Assembly (NCBI GenBank): GCA_039198065.1
Contig: JBCCTU010000008.1
Coordinates: forward strand, 1 to 64,000
From: CALHVX01 sp039198065
Lineage (GTDB): Bacteria > Pseudomonadota > Gammaproteobacteria > Pseudomonadales > Azotimanducaceae
Reading direction: 5' to 3'
Length of the DNA: 64,000 nucleotides
Shown: positions 1 through 7,267 of the stretch, piece by piece
Layout of the letters: each line of letters starts with the position of its first letter
Position numbering within the stretch: the stretch's first letter is position 1
The notes under the pieces: model-generated
Databases searched by the model: none
Told to the model about the DNA's origin: nothing
What the model saw: the letters and a program-made list of their open reading frames with translations, nothing else
Made by a program: the position numbers and the translations under genes

Positions 1-90
1 CATCCCTTGCCGGGCTAGCACCTTAATCTCCACTGCCGTCTCCAAACTGTGCATGCGCCCGCCCAAAGGGGCGCCAGCTTATCCCCCTAG

Positions 91-135
91 GGGGTCAGTT
101 TTACTCCGACGAGAGGGGTCAGTTTTACTCCGGCG
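91..135. repeat. Tandem 21-bp repeats of an IS-type terminus
   Basis: Two 21-bp copies beginning GGGGTCAGTTTTACTCC lie at 91-111 and 115-135 and differ at one base (GACG versus GGCG). Repeated terminal motifs starting GGGGTCA are typical of transposon ends that bind transposase several times, as in IS21-like and related rve-type elements. A transposase C-terminal remnant starts immediately after the second copy, which supports reading this as the surviving end of a decayed insertion sequence. The exact IS family cannot be assigned by eye. Confidence 0.55.
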
Positions 136-219
136 CTAACACTCAACCAGCTGACTGATAAACTCCTTCGACGTCAGGTGGCCGAGCCTCAAGTGCGGCC
201 GAACGGTAGGTGGCTCAGC
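136..219 (-). pseudogene. C-terminal remnant of an rve-type transposase
   Basis: Read on the minus strand, this 28-codon open stretch contains VRPHLRLGHLTSKEFI before a TAG stop at 136-138. It matches the RPHSSLGxLTPxEF ending of IS3/IS481-type (DDE, rve superfamily) transposases. A TGA at 220-222 closes the frame upstream, so only the tail of the protein survives. Its position directly inside the tandem terminal repeats at 91-135 fits the end of one degraded element. It is not expected to be functional. Confidence 0.55.
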
Positions 220-379
220 TCACCCATACCCAACAACCTCGGTCCCAAAACAACCTAATTGATGTACGACTCGAGCTGGTTATTTCGGACTCTCAACAAC
301 CTGTTACCCGATGCTCTTGTTGAGCATTGGGTGACACAACGTCAGAAAGTCGCAGTGCCGTTGGGGTGAAGAACGGGGG

Positions 380-655
380 ATGCTCACTAGCAGCCCCGCC
401 ACACACTCACAGCAGAGCGTGAGCGGACTGGTACAATATTCCAAGTTTCAGGCAATCAGGGAACCAGAAGTGGCAGAGAAAAGCGCCTGGCTGCGCGGCG
501 GCGAGATTACGGGGAAGACCGGAGTTATTTTTAAACCCTCGGCTGCGTATATGAAGTCTGAGCGCGTCAAAAAGCAGCTTGAAGCGCTCAAGAAGCTAGA
601 AGAGGCGGCAAAGGGAAAAGCTACGGACGAAGACCAAGCAACGGCTAGTGAATGA
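380..655 (+). CDS. Small hypothetical protein, 91 aa
   Basis: No family is recognised. The product is charged and soluble, with a Lys/Glu-rich predicted helix near residues 58-80 (YMKSERVKKQLEALKKLEEA) and an acidic tail. The stop overlaps the start of the next plus-strand gene by 8 bp, as expected for translational coupling, and this is the main reason to believe both. There is no strong Shine-Dalgarno before the ATG, and an internal start is possible. It sits between an IS remnant and the tRNA-Asp island, so it is probably accessory DNA. Confidence 0.4.
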   Translation: MLTSSPATHSQQSVSGLVQYSKFQAIREPEVAEKSAWLRGGEITGKTGVIFKPSAAYMKSERVKKQLEALKKLEEAAKGKATDEDQATASE

Positions 656-1010
656 AACTGCCCTGCTGATTTTCCCGGTCGTTGCCGGTTACTACCTCGC
701 CGAAAATCTCTGCTGCCTGCGCTACAGCTCTTCGAGGACCACGGGGCATCGCTACTACTTCCACACTGTATTTCTTGGTATCTGTCTCACCGCTGTCGTT
801 CTGCTCTTGATCCGAGGGGTTCTTTGGTCCGAGGCAGCAATTGCCAAATGGATTTGCGAGGTTAGAGCGGAACCGGCCAGCTCGTTGATTTCAGGACTAC
901 CCGCTCCATTCAATCGATCTTTTGAGCTGGCGTTGCTGCTGTCTCTACCTGTATCCGTCGCGCTACATCCTGTAATCAACCGGACTGAACGCTTTGGCCG
1001 TGACCGGTAA
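648..1010 (+). CDS. Hypothetical membrane protein, probably truncated by frameshift
   Basis: This 120-aa product begins with a hydrophobic segment and a second one near residues 40-57 (VFLGICLTAVVLLLI), and it lacks a signal-peptide cleavage pattern. It resembles an unnamed family of accessory-region proteins with an N-terminal AGYxxL segment and an S-x-G-x-x-x-YF motif; here that motif is RTTGHRYYF. Family members as I remember them are longer. Protein-like sequence continues after the stop in another frame (around 1030-1100), so a frameshift near 1000-1010 is plausible. It overlaps the preceding small gene by 8 bp. Confidence 0.4.
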   Translation: MNETALLIFPVVAGYYLAENLCCLRYSSSRTTGHRYYFHTVFLGICLTAVVLLLIRGVLWSEAAIAKWICEVRAEPASSLISGLPAPFNRSFELALLLSLPVSVALHPVINRTERFGRDR

Positions 1011-1327
1011 CTGCAAAGCGCAATTGCCGAACGCGATTTCGAAAGACGTTGCACTTTACGACGAACTATCGCGCCGTTTTGCAGGCCGTGAACGAAGAGC
1101 AAGAAGCAGAGGGGGGAGAGTACAGCGGTCCTAAAGTCAGTGACTTTGAGGCGGTTATTCGAAGCTCAGAAATCGTTCATGCACATCAGTTTGATGTTGA
1201 GACGTTCAGCCGATTCGAGCCAGCGAAGGCGGCAGGGTTCTTTGGGTAGTGGGTGTGGAACTAGATTTGGAACCACGCTGGTTGCGGGGCTTGTTTGAAG
1301 AAAGAAAGGTGGTGTTCAGGACGGAGC
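1011..1327. other. Decayed coding stretch, no intact gene
   Basis: A 66-codon open stretch (1049-1249, plus strand) has protein-like composition but no ribosome-binding site. It may be the detached C-terminal end of the gene at 648, or of another decayed gene. From 1250 to 1327 I see nothing recognisable. Confidence 0.3.
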
Positions 1328-1469
1328 AGCGGACGGGATTACTCGGCTGGCTTTAGGCCAGCCTCGCCCTTCGGGCTCTCGCGTGCTCCGCACGCGCTCG
1401 TTCGCTGCGCTTCCGGTTGCCGTGCAACCGTCGCTTCGCAGTCGAACCCGGCTGTCGCTACCGCGACAG
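1328..1469. repeat. Hairpin cluster derived from a tRNA 3' end
   Basis: The stretch starts with AGCGGACGGGATT (1328-1340), identical to 13 bases of the T-arm/acceptor region of the local tRNA-Asp complement. Short perfect hairpins follow: CTGGC/GCCAG at 1347-1361, GCGTGC/GCACGC at 1381-1395, GGTTGC/GCAACC at 1415-1429 and CTGTCGC/GCGACAG at 1452-1469. It looks like a tRNA-derived, REP-like intergenic repeat. It lies about 60 bp from the true attachment repeat at 1527. Confidence 0.45.
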
Positions 1470-1526
1470 TGCGGGCTGGAATCCCCACCAGAGAAAGCGA
1501 GGGAGTGGGAAATTAGACGGGATTAA

Positions 1527-1573
1527 AATGGCGGAGCGGACGGGATTCGAACCCGCGACCCCCGGCGTGACAG
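1527..1573. repeat. Left attachment-site copy of tRNA-Asp 3' half
   Basis: These 47 bp are identical to 11456-11502, which spans the tRNA-Asp gene from 2 bp beyond its CCA end through the anticodon. Identity stops abruptly at 1573, and the sequence beyond is not a functional tRNA 5' half. Duplication of the tRNA 3' end through the anticodon stem-loop is the classic footprint of tyrosine-integrase insertion. I infer this is the att site distal to the integrase. Confidence 0.85.
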
Positions 1574-1786
1574 TCGTGTATTGAAGCCCGCTACACCGGC
1601 TTTTCCGCCGCGTAGACCCATTCAGTTCAGCGCAGGTCAATGATTCAGCCAACGTAGCCTTCGCGCAGTCGCAAGCGGCCAATCCCCGCTCGCGATCCAT
1701 TTCCGTGATCTCGAGCACGGTATCGCCGGCTTACCAGAGTGACCTTTTGCCGCTACATCGTAGATGCATCATGGAGGATTGCATCC

Positions 1787-2362
1787 ATGCCTGAAGCCAA
1801 GGTCATCCGAACCACACATCGCGTCGTAAAGCCCCATGCAACGATCGCAAACATCTCCTACTGCTTGGACCGGCACGCAAACGAGCACGAACGAGGTTCC
1901 GCTCTGTTCCGCATGGCTGGGCTGGTTCTGGAGGCGTTCTACGTGGAGGGCTACGCCACGGTTGTGGCTGAGAACCTTGGCCGCTCAGAAGAGCTGATGG
2001 CTGTAGATGGTACGAAAGACCGGCTAAAGGCCATATTCAAGGCCGCAGATCCAGAAGCAGACTTCGGTCGTAGACCCTACCAGACGATTTTGAGCTTGTT
2101 CCGCTTCCGGGACAGGATGGCGCACCCACGAGTAGAAGAGCTGTCCGAAGAGAAAACGCTTACCTCGGAAGAAGCCGATGCAAGTATCGAAAACGTAGGT
2201 TGGAACGTAGCCACAGAGACTGAAGCTTTTTGCACGAAAGCGAACGCGTTGTTGGTACGGCAGGACGTGCAGATGGTCGTGCAGCGCACTTGGTCGACTG
2301 ATTGGAATGGCTCTCCGCTGGATTCGGGAATGCAAGTGGTTGGCCACGAGTACAAGGGATAG
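1787..2362 (+). CDS. HEPN-like protein with RDRMAH motif
   Basis: The product is a 191-aa, probably all-helical protein. I start it at the ATG at 1787 because GGAGG (1773-1777) lies 9 nt upstream; a GTG start at 1739 has no such site. Residues 108-113 read RDRMAH, a match to the R-x4-6-H motif that forms the RNase active site of HEPN proteins, preceded by the hydrophobic helix ILSLFRF. HEPN proteins are frequent toxins and abortive-infection effectors, and the gene lies at the integrase-distal end of the island where cargo is expected. No partner antitoxin (MNT/nucleotidyltransferase) is visible next to it. Family assignment rests on the motif alone. Confidence 0.55.
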   Translation: MPEAKVIRTTHRVVKPHATIANISYCLDRHANEHERGSALFRMAGLVLEAFYVEGYATVVAENLGRSEELMAVDGTKDRLKAIFKAADPEADFGRRPYQTILSLFRFRDRMAHPRVEELSEEKTLTSEEADASIENVGWNVATETEAFCTKANALLVRQDVQMVVQRTWSTDWNGSPLDSGMQVVGHEYKG

Positions 2363-2939
2363 CAACTAAGCCAGCACTAACTTGAATGCGTTCACGCGTT
2401 CCGCGCGCCGACTCTTCGGGCACAGATTCTTGGATGACGACTCCACTAAACGTTGTGAACTGGCGGCTGGACGTCACCGGAACGATCCTCTATCGTCCCG
2501 CCCCGGTGACGCCAAGCTTAGGCTCTGGTAACGGTATGGGTCTTTGCCATACAAGCATCCTCCTTGCTAGACGGAACCGCCAGCAATCGGTTGTCAGAGA
2601 TCATTGCTAAACGCCTACCTGGCCCGGTTGGTGCCGGGTAGGCTCCTACAGTGCTCACTCACGCGCTCCCATCGGCCCAGTCGCCAACGAACGTACGCAC
2701 AAACGTGCACCGACTTCGGATAAGCGCATGCAAGCATGCTCACCTCCGTGGTCGCGGTTACGGTGGGATTGGAAGACGTGGGCTGGGGTGCTAACCTCGA
2801 GAGGCTTCGCTAGAAGCACCGGGGAGCCCACGGTGGACACGTTCCACCTGTGACGTACCCAGAAGGGCTGTGCGCGGTCGTCTGATGTTGATCTCGCCAA
2901 AGACTCATCTCAGACCGTCACGGCCCTTGTTCTAACTAC
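2363..2939. other. Non-coding region rich in inverted repeats
   Basis: No convincing gene lies in these 577 bp between two convergent genes. It holds a hairpin at 2613-2643 (GCCTACCTGGC paired with GCCGGGTAGGC), a doubled GCATGC palindrome at 2726-2739 and a long compound stem-loop at 2777-2848. The first hairpin could end transcription from the HEPN-like gene, but it has no U-run. Short open stretches at 2386-2610 and 2655-2900 lack ribosome-binding sites and look spurious. Confidence 0.5.
2777..2848. ncRNA. Candidate structured RNA or DNA site
   Basis: CGTGGGCT (2777-2784) pairs with AGCCCACG (2825-2832), and inside it GGTGCT (2787-2792) pairs with AGCACC (2815-2820), giving a 14-bp interrupted stem. 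A second perfect hairpin, GGTGGA/TCCACC (2832-2848), abuts it. This nested pairing suggests a structured RNA, a replication origin or a packaging site of the satellite. No known RNA family is recognised, and there is no reverse transcriptase nearby that would suggest a retron. Confidence 0.35.
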
Positions 2940-3794
2940 TTATTCGTCGTCAAACGCCTCCTTCCTCAGCCGCTTGATGTAAGCGTCGATCATGACCTTC
3001 AGCATGTCCCAGTCCTGAACTTCCAAGCCCTTTGGCACCGTGATCGTGGCGTGGTCTTTACCAGGGATAGGTATCTGAAACGAGATCTCGTCCTCTCTTG
3101 GTGGCGGCGGTGGCGGAGGTTCGTGTCGATGCTGTCGTTCCGGATCATCGCCGCCGGTGCCACCGGAACTGGACTGATGACCAACCGAGCTGACTTGAAC
3201 AATGGTTACTGCACCGTTGTCACGCTTGATCAGGCCAGCACTAGCCAGATAATCCAGAAGCATAGTCAGCTGCGCTTTGTGCGTAGGGCTCGCGTTGGAG
3301 GCGTCCGCAAGTGCTGCGATCACGTCCTCCTCGCTCAGCGACCGGAGCTGCAACCGAGGTAAGACAACGCGCGCAAACCACGAATCCTTCAAGATCGGCT
3401 GTAACTTCTCGGCGGCGTCGTCTGCGTTCCACTGCATTCGATTTGTGAAATCAACAACCTCGCGCGCCGGGGTAAACTTATGCCCTTGCTTCTCGATCAA
3501 CCCAACGTCGATAAAAAATTGGTTACAGGCAGACACTGAGTTCTGGTGTATGCCAACGATCTCCGCAACCTTCTGCAACGCCACAGGTTTGCGCTCCGAC
3601 GTGCTCTCGATGCCGTAGCCGCGAAGCACTTCAATCTGTTTCTTCGAGGACACCTTTGCTGGCGGTAGCTGCTTAGTTGGCTTCGTGGTCGACGAGGAAG
3701 AAGCAGCTGAAGCGGCCTGATTCGGCTGCTCCGGTTGTTCGTGGTCGCCGCTCGAAGGGTCTGAATCAGGATTCGGGTTAGAGGTATCGCTCAT
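2940..3794 (-). CDS. Winged-helix-like protein of unknown function
   Basis: The 284-aa product has a disordered Ser/Pro/Gln-rich N-terminus (about residues 1-45). Next is a predicted winged-helix segment (about 48-110) with an HTH-like stretch VAEIVGIHQNSVSACNQFF, then a second helical/winged segment (about 125-200). A proline tract (PPPPPPP, about 226-232) precedes a C-terminal domain reading FQIPIPGKDHATITVPKG. That last pattern resembles C-termini of proteins that regulate toxin-antitoxin or immunity genes. It is transcribed towards the HEPN-like gene from the AT-rich region upstream. It might be a regulator or a two-domain defence protein; no family is assigned. Confidence 0.6.
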   Translation of the reverse strand: MSDTSNPNPDSDPSSGDHEQPEQPNQAASAASSSSTTKPTKQLPPAKVSSKKQIEVLRGYGIESTSERKPVALQKVAEIVGIHQNSVSACNQFFIDVGLIEKQGHKFTPAREVVDFTNRMQWNADDAAEKLQPILKDSWFARVVLPRLQLRSLSEEDVIAALADASNASPTHKAQLTMLLDYLASAGLIKRDNGAVTIVQVSSVGHQSSSGGTGGDDPERQHRHEPPPPPPPREDEISFQIPIPGKDHATITVPKGLEVQDWDMLKVMIDAYIKRLRKEAFDDE

Positions 3795-4165
3795 GATGTC
3801 TTCACTATCTCGCCAAAGATATCGACTTTATATACTTACGAGCTAGCGAATACAAGCGGCTTGCAATACTTGCACGACTTGTCACCCATCAAGTCGTCTA
3901 TAATTTTATAAGTTCATTTAAGCTATTGTTTTATATGATTTTATATCATTCCCCTTTCTGAGTATTTGTCTCCCTATCCTAATGTTTTTGGCGGTTTACG
4001 GCGGACTTCGTCGATTTTTGACGATTTCTGATCGTTTTTGGCGGTTCTTGTTCGCCCGCAGCAGCTACCGGAACCACAAACCGGTGCTCGAGGCACTTCC
4101 CGTGGCGTAGGAGCCGATCGCAACTAGTAACCCAGCCCCTGGCCAACTCCGCTCAATGATGTCGA
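3795..4165. promoter_or_regulatory. AT-rich regulatory or origin-like region
   Basis: This 371-bp gap is far more AT-rich than its surroundings between about 3820 and 4050. It holds a perfect inverted repeat ACGACTTG/CAAGTCGT (3874-3881 and 3890-3897), TATAAT-like stretches just after it, and a 13-bp direct repeat GTTTTTGGCGGTT at 3984-3996 and 4034-4046 with related GATTTTTGACGATTT sequence between. It is suited to hold the promoter of the minus-strand gene at 2940-3794. The repeats could equally be an operator or replication iterons. Confidence 0.5.
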
Positions 4166-4309
4166 TCATCTAACGCGGACGAACGACAGCGGCCACGGTC
4201 CAAGCTGTCGAAGTTCCGCTTGTCTCTTCACTTCCTGCTCTGCGGTCCGGGGCTCCGGGTACCGACGGTTGATCGCAGCAATCGCGTCGTAGCGTTCGTT
4301 GTCTGTCAT
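4166..4309 (-). CDS. Small hypothetical protein, 47 aa
   Basis: ATG at 4309 follows the stop of the scaffold-like gene (4312) by 2 bp and is preceded by GAGAGGGTGACC, an acceptable ribosome-binding site. The product begins MTDNERYDAIAAINRRYPEP and is charged and soluble. It is the last gene of the island's leftward operon. Tight spacing and a good start are the only evidence; the function is unknown. Confidence 0.5.
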   Translation of the reverse strand: MTDNERYDAIAAINRRYPEPRTAEQEVKRQAELRQLGPWPLSFVRVR

Positions 4310-4311
4310 GG

Positions 4312-5076
4312 TCACCCTCTCAGTAGTTTCTGAACATCTGGAATCAGCGACGGATCGAGATTCACCGCCTGCCCAACTTCGGTCAGAGTGCGCTTGCCGC
4401 GGGCGAAGCCATCCAGCACTTGCCGACCTGAGCTTCCGCTGACAACGCGGCCGCTGCCTCGAGCGCCCCCACCGCCGCTTGCCATGCCCTGGAAGGCACC
4501 CTGCGCCATAGCCTTCACGAAGAGCTCGAAGTCGCCATCGGTCGCCGGATCGTTGGCAACAATCTTGCCGTCCTTGTCGACGGTGAAGCGGTTGAGCGCG
4601 ATCTTCTCGACGTCGCGGCGCAGCTGCATGCTATCGACGTCGTCGAGCAGCGGGTCGAGTGCCGCGCGGATCCGCACCCTGCGTTGGCGTTCTTCCAAGT
4701 CGGAGTACTCGGCCTTCGCTGCGTCGAGTAGGTCGGTCGTGGTGTCGCCGCTGTCGTCACTGCCCTGGCCGTCGGACTCATCATCCGACAGCGCACCCTT
4801 GGCCTTCTGCACGGCTTTGCCATCGGGCGCGCGCACCTGGTCCACTGTGACCGGGGCCTCATCGAAGTCCTTGAGCCGAGCGTTGGCCCGCTGCAGCGCC
4901 GTGTCCCGTGCGGCGAGTTCGGCGGCATAGCGGTTGCGCAACGCGGAGACCGAGTCGTCAGAGTGCACGCCGTCCAGGTCGAGGCGGTAGCCATCACCAT
5001 CGACGATGTAATGCGATGACAGCGCGTCGGGCAGGTCTTCAAACTCATCGGCTGTGAGTGTTGCCCGAAGCGTCAT
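4312..5076 (-). CDS. Phage scaffold-like protein
   Basis: The product is about 254 aa. I start it at the ATG at 5076, which forms an ATGA overlap with the preceding gene's stop. The N-terminus (LSSHYIVDGDGYRLDLDGV, then a heptad-rich stretch AAELAARDTALQRANARLK) resembles GP20-type phage scaffolds, which begin with a short beta segment and continue as a coiled coil. An acidic Ser/Asp-rich linker (about 98-115), a helical middle and a Gly/Ser-rich segment (about 200-220) follow. In a satellite that lacks its own capsid gene, a scaffold-like protein could redirect the helper's capsid assembly, as size-redirection proteins do in known PICIs. The homology is by pattern and not certain. Confidence 0.5.
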   Translation of the reverse strand: MTLRATLTADEFEDLPDALSSHYIVDGDGYRLDLDGVHSDDSVSALRNRYAAELAARDTALQRANARLKDFDEAPVTVDQVRAPDGKAVQKAKGALSDDESDGQGSDDSGDTTTDLLDAAKAEYSDLEERQRRVRIRAALDPLLDDVDSMQLRRDVEKIALNRFTVDKDGKIVANDPATDGDFELFVKAMAQGAFQGMASGGGGARGSGRVVSGSSGRQVLDGFARGKRTLTEVGQAVNLDPSLIPDVQKLLRG

Positions 5077-5462
5077 GACCGCCACCCACGGCGCGCCAGC
5101 AACGACTGCGCGATGTCCGGCGCCGTGCGCAGCAGATCCCGCTGCTTGGCGAGTGAGAACGATGACGGCTCGAAGGGGTCGCCGGCGCTGAGCGCCGCCA
5201 CGGTGGGTGTGGTCACCGGTGCATCGAACCAGTAAGGCCGATCAACCGTTTGCTGTCGAAGCCACGCCTCGGCGCTCTGGTCGCTCGCAATGAAGTCGTC
5301 GACGAACTCATCGATCGGCGCGGCCGCATCGAGGCCAAGACCCCGGCCCACGCTTCGCAGGTCGAGCAGGGCCTCTTCGTGTTGGATCTGCGTTTCGAGC
5401 TCCGCTTTCTTCGAGTTTATCTGTTCGAGCTCGGCCCGTGCTTGTTCAGCGGCTGTGGTCAT
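5073..5462 (-). CDS. Hypothetical coiled-coil protein, 129 aa
   Basis: The start at 5462 is chosen for AAAGGGG 6 nt upstream; an ATG 30 nt further up is possible. Residues 4-36 form a clear coiled coil (EQARAELEQINSKKAELETQ). The rest is mixed, with aromatic residues and a basic C-terminus. It overlaps the previous gene by 17 bp and the scaffold-like gene by 4 bp, so it belongs to the same operon. The function is unknown; a virion-assembly or helper-interference role is inferred only from position. Confidence 0.6.
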   Translation of the reverse strand: MTTAAEQARAELEQINSKKAELETQIQHEEALLDLRSVGRGLGLDAAAPIDEFVDDFIASDQSAEAWLRQQTVDRPYWFDAPVTTPTVAALSAGDPFEPSSFSLAKQRDLLRTAPDIAQSLLARRGWRS

Positions 5463-5736
5463 ACGCTGCCCCTTTGCCGCTGGCCTGGTCACCGGATGCT
5501 AGCTCCGCGCGCCGGCGAAGAACGGCATCGCCCAGCACCTCGGCGCCGTGGATCGAAATCATCGCGTCGACGAGCTCCAAGAGGTCTCTGACCTGACTGC
5601 TCAAGTGAGCCACCTCCGTGCGGAGCTGCGCCTGCCGCTGGCGCTCGTTCATGGCCTGACGGTTGGCGCGTGCTCTGCGTTGCTGTTCGAGGTCGCCGTA
5701 GCGCAGCTGCCCCCGTTTGTCGATGAGACTAGCCAT
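5446..5736 (-). CDS. Hypothetical coiled-coil protein, 96 aa
   Basis: It starts at the ATG at 5736, with CGGAGGAAG-type purine-rich sequence shortly upstream, and overlaps the preceding gene by 8 bp. The protein is mostly one amphipathic helix: a basic stretch LEQQRRARANRQAMNERQRQ (about 17-36) followed by leucine heptads (about 45-62). No family is recognised. It is part of the leftward structural-like block of the island. Confidence 0.55.
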   Translation of the reverse strand: MASLIDKRGQLRYGDLEQQRRARANRQAMNERQRQAQLRTEVAHLSSQVRDLLELVDAMISIHGAEVLGDAVLRRRAELASGDQASGKGAAYDHSR

Positions 5737-6451
5737 TGGCGATCTTCCTCCGTTGTTCGATGGCTCGGTCGAGTGACTCGAGTTCGGCGACCTGGCCGAC
5801 GTCAAGCTGCAACGCCGCATTGATGCTTTCCAGCTTGCGCTCGAGGGCGTCAGCCGCGGCCGTGAGTAAGTGCCGCCGCTCCGCTTCAGCGGGCGCGAAG
5901 CCGTGGCGTACACGTTCCTTGAGCAGCTCCATGACTTTCGGGTTAGCGCCGGCGAGCACCGGTGACAGAGACAACAGCGCCTCCGCCGCTGAGCCGTCCC
6001 GCTGCTCGATGATCTGACCGACTAGCGCGAATCCGGCCTCTAGGTCGACCTTAGTCTTCGGCGGGTCGCCCATACTGACCGAGTCCAGTACGTGCAGCAG
6101 TGATGCCCGGGCCTCGGGCACGCCCATGCCGTTCTGGTTCTGCCGCAGCCGCCGCAAGATCGAATCGTCTGCACGCTTCTCCTCGCGCACCAAGCGGAGG
6201 TTGATCTGGCTAATCGCGTCAAGCGCACGTCTGTGTGCTTTAGCAGTCTCGCGCAGCTGCAGCCTTCGTTTTTCGCCGGGCGTAAGGGTTTCGTCCGAAT
6301 CCAAGCGTTTGACGACTTCGAAGGCATCGGCGGCCGCCTGATTCACTTGGCGCTCCAGGCGCAAGAAATCCGGGCCAAGCTGCTCGCCGGGGTCAATGGC
6401 GACGCTTTGCAACGTCGGTGATAGTTCTGTGTTGATTTCTGCTTCGGCCAT
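5729..6451 (-). CDS. Hypothetical helical protein, 240 aa
   Basis: The start at ATG 6451 has GGAG 9 nt upstream; an ATG 15 nt further up lacks spacing. The protein is almost entirely predicted helix with several charged heptad-like stretches and no hydrophobic core typical of an enzyme. Its C-terminus ends LDRAIEQRRKIANG. It lies between other coiled-coil genes downstream of the terminase small-subunit-like gene. A structural or assembly role is inferred from position only. Confidence 0.55.
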   Translation of the reverse strand: MAEAEINTELSPTLQSVAIDPGEQLGPDFLRLERQVNQAAADAFEVVKRLDSDETLTPGEKRRLQLRETAKAHRRALDAISQINLRLVREEKRADDSILRRLRQNQNGMGVPEARASLLHVLDSVSMGDPPKTKVDLEAGFALVGQIIEQRDGSAAEALLSLSPVLAGANPKVMELLKERVRHGFAPAEAERRHLLTAAADALERKLESINAALQLDVGQVAELESLDRAIEQRRKIANG

Positions 6452-6506
6452 GCCGATCGACTCCATTGTCGTTACTTTGGTCGCCGGACGTCATATCCAG
6501 CACGTT

Positions 6507-6938
6507 CTAATCCTCGCCCTCTAAATCAGTCGCGATGCTTCGTAGTTGCTCCACCTGGAAGCGCAGCACGTTGGCCGTCGCTTCTGGCAACTCGACGGCA
6601 CCAGACAGCAATTCCTCCAAAAGCTTTAGGTTCTCCAGCAAACGACCAAGCACGGACCGGCCCACGCGATCCCCCTTCAAATCGATCGCTGCGGCCAGTC
6701 TTTCCTTAGTAACGCGGTGATCGCCTCTTTCCTTCTCAAGCGCACTGGTGAGCCGCGTTACGTCTTTGTCGGTCTTCATGCCGCGCACACGATCCATTTC
6801 CCACCAACCGGCGCGATCGTTCCGATTCGCTCGCCGATGCGAGTACAGTTCCTGAAACCGCAGCGGCACTTCGTTTAGGTCGGTTACCACGGCATCGACG
6901 AGAAAGTGATCGGATTCCCTGCGCCTTTGCGATTTCAA
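6507..6938 (-). CDS. Hypothetical protein, 143 aa, TTG start
   Basis: The TTG start forms a TTGA overlap with the previous stop and has GGGAGG 7 nt upstream, a strong site that settles the start. The N-terminal half is basic and aromatic (HRRANRNDRAGWWEMDRV). The C-terminal half is a coiled coil (about 58-135) rich in Leu and Glu. The neighbouring small gene at 7739-7945 uses the same TTGA architecture. Function unknown. Confidence 0.6.
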   Translation of the reverse strand: MKSQRRRESDHFLVDAVVTDLNEVPLRFQELYSHRRANRNDRAGWWEMDRVRGMKTDKDVTRLTSALEKERGDHRVTKERLAAAIDLKGDRVGRSVLGRLLENLKLLEELLSGAVELPEATANVLRFQVEQLRSIATDLEGED

Positions 6939-7267
6939 TGCAAAACCTCCCGTTGCTGTCGAAGCTCAACGAATCGACGCAGCAACCGCACATGGTCTTC
7001 GATATCGACCACGGCGACGGCATCGCGGATGCGCCAAGCCAGGTCGTCCAAGTCGCGTGCGATTTCCTGTATCCAAACGCATTCGATTGCGGCACCCGCG
7101 TCCTGTCCGAAGTGCTGATCCCATAGCGCCTCCGGAAAGCTGCACACTTCCCGGCCGTGGGCGCAGTTCACGACCACCAGCCAGCGCACACCGTTGCGCA
7201 TCTCGTACTGCACCGGCCGATAGGTACCGCGGCCGTTCTGTCGACGTGCGAGTGCGTCGTCAGTCAT
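6935..7267 (-). CDS. Hypothetical protein, 110 aa
   Basis: The ATG at 7267 lies inside the end of the terminase-like gene, with GGAGG 6 nt upstream. The N-terminal part (YRPVQYEMRNGVRWLVVVNC) is beta-rich and the C-terminal half helical and acidic. A single hydrophobic strand is present but no membrane segment. It is translationally coupled to the genes on both sides. No family is recognised. Confidence 0.6.
   Translation of the reverse strand: MTDDALARRQNGRGTYRPVQYEMRNGVRWLVVVNCAHGREVCSFPEALWDQHFGQDAGAAIECVWIQEIARDLDDLAWRIRDAVAVVDIEDHVRLLRRFVELRQQREVLH

Noticed and set aside
2777..2848. Structured non-coding region as a retron msr-msd
   Set aside because: No reverse transcriptase gene exists in the island or anywhere in the window.
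2386..2900. Short open frames (74 and 81 codons) between the HEPN-like and winged-helix-like genes
   Set aside because: They lack ribosome-binding sites, overlap hairpins and have shadow-like composition.
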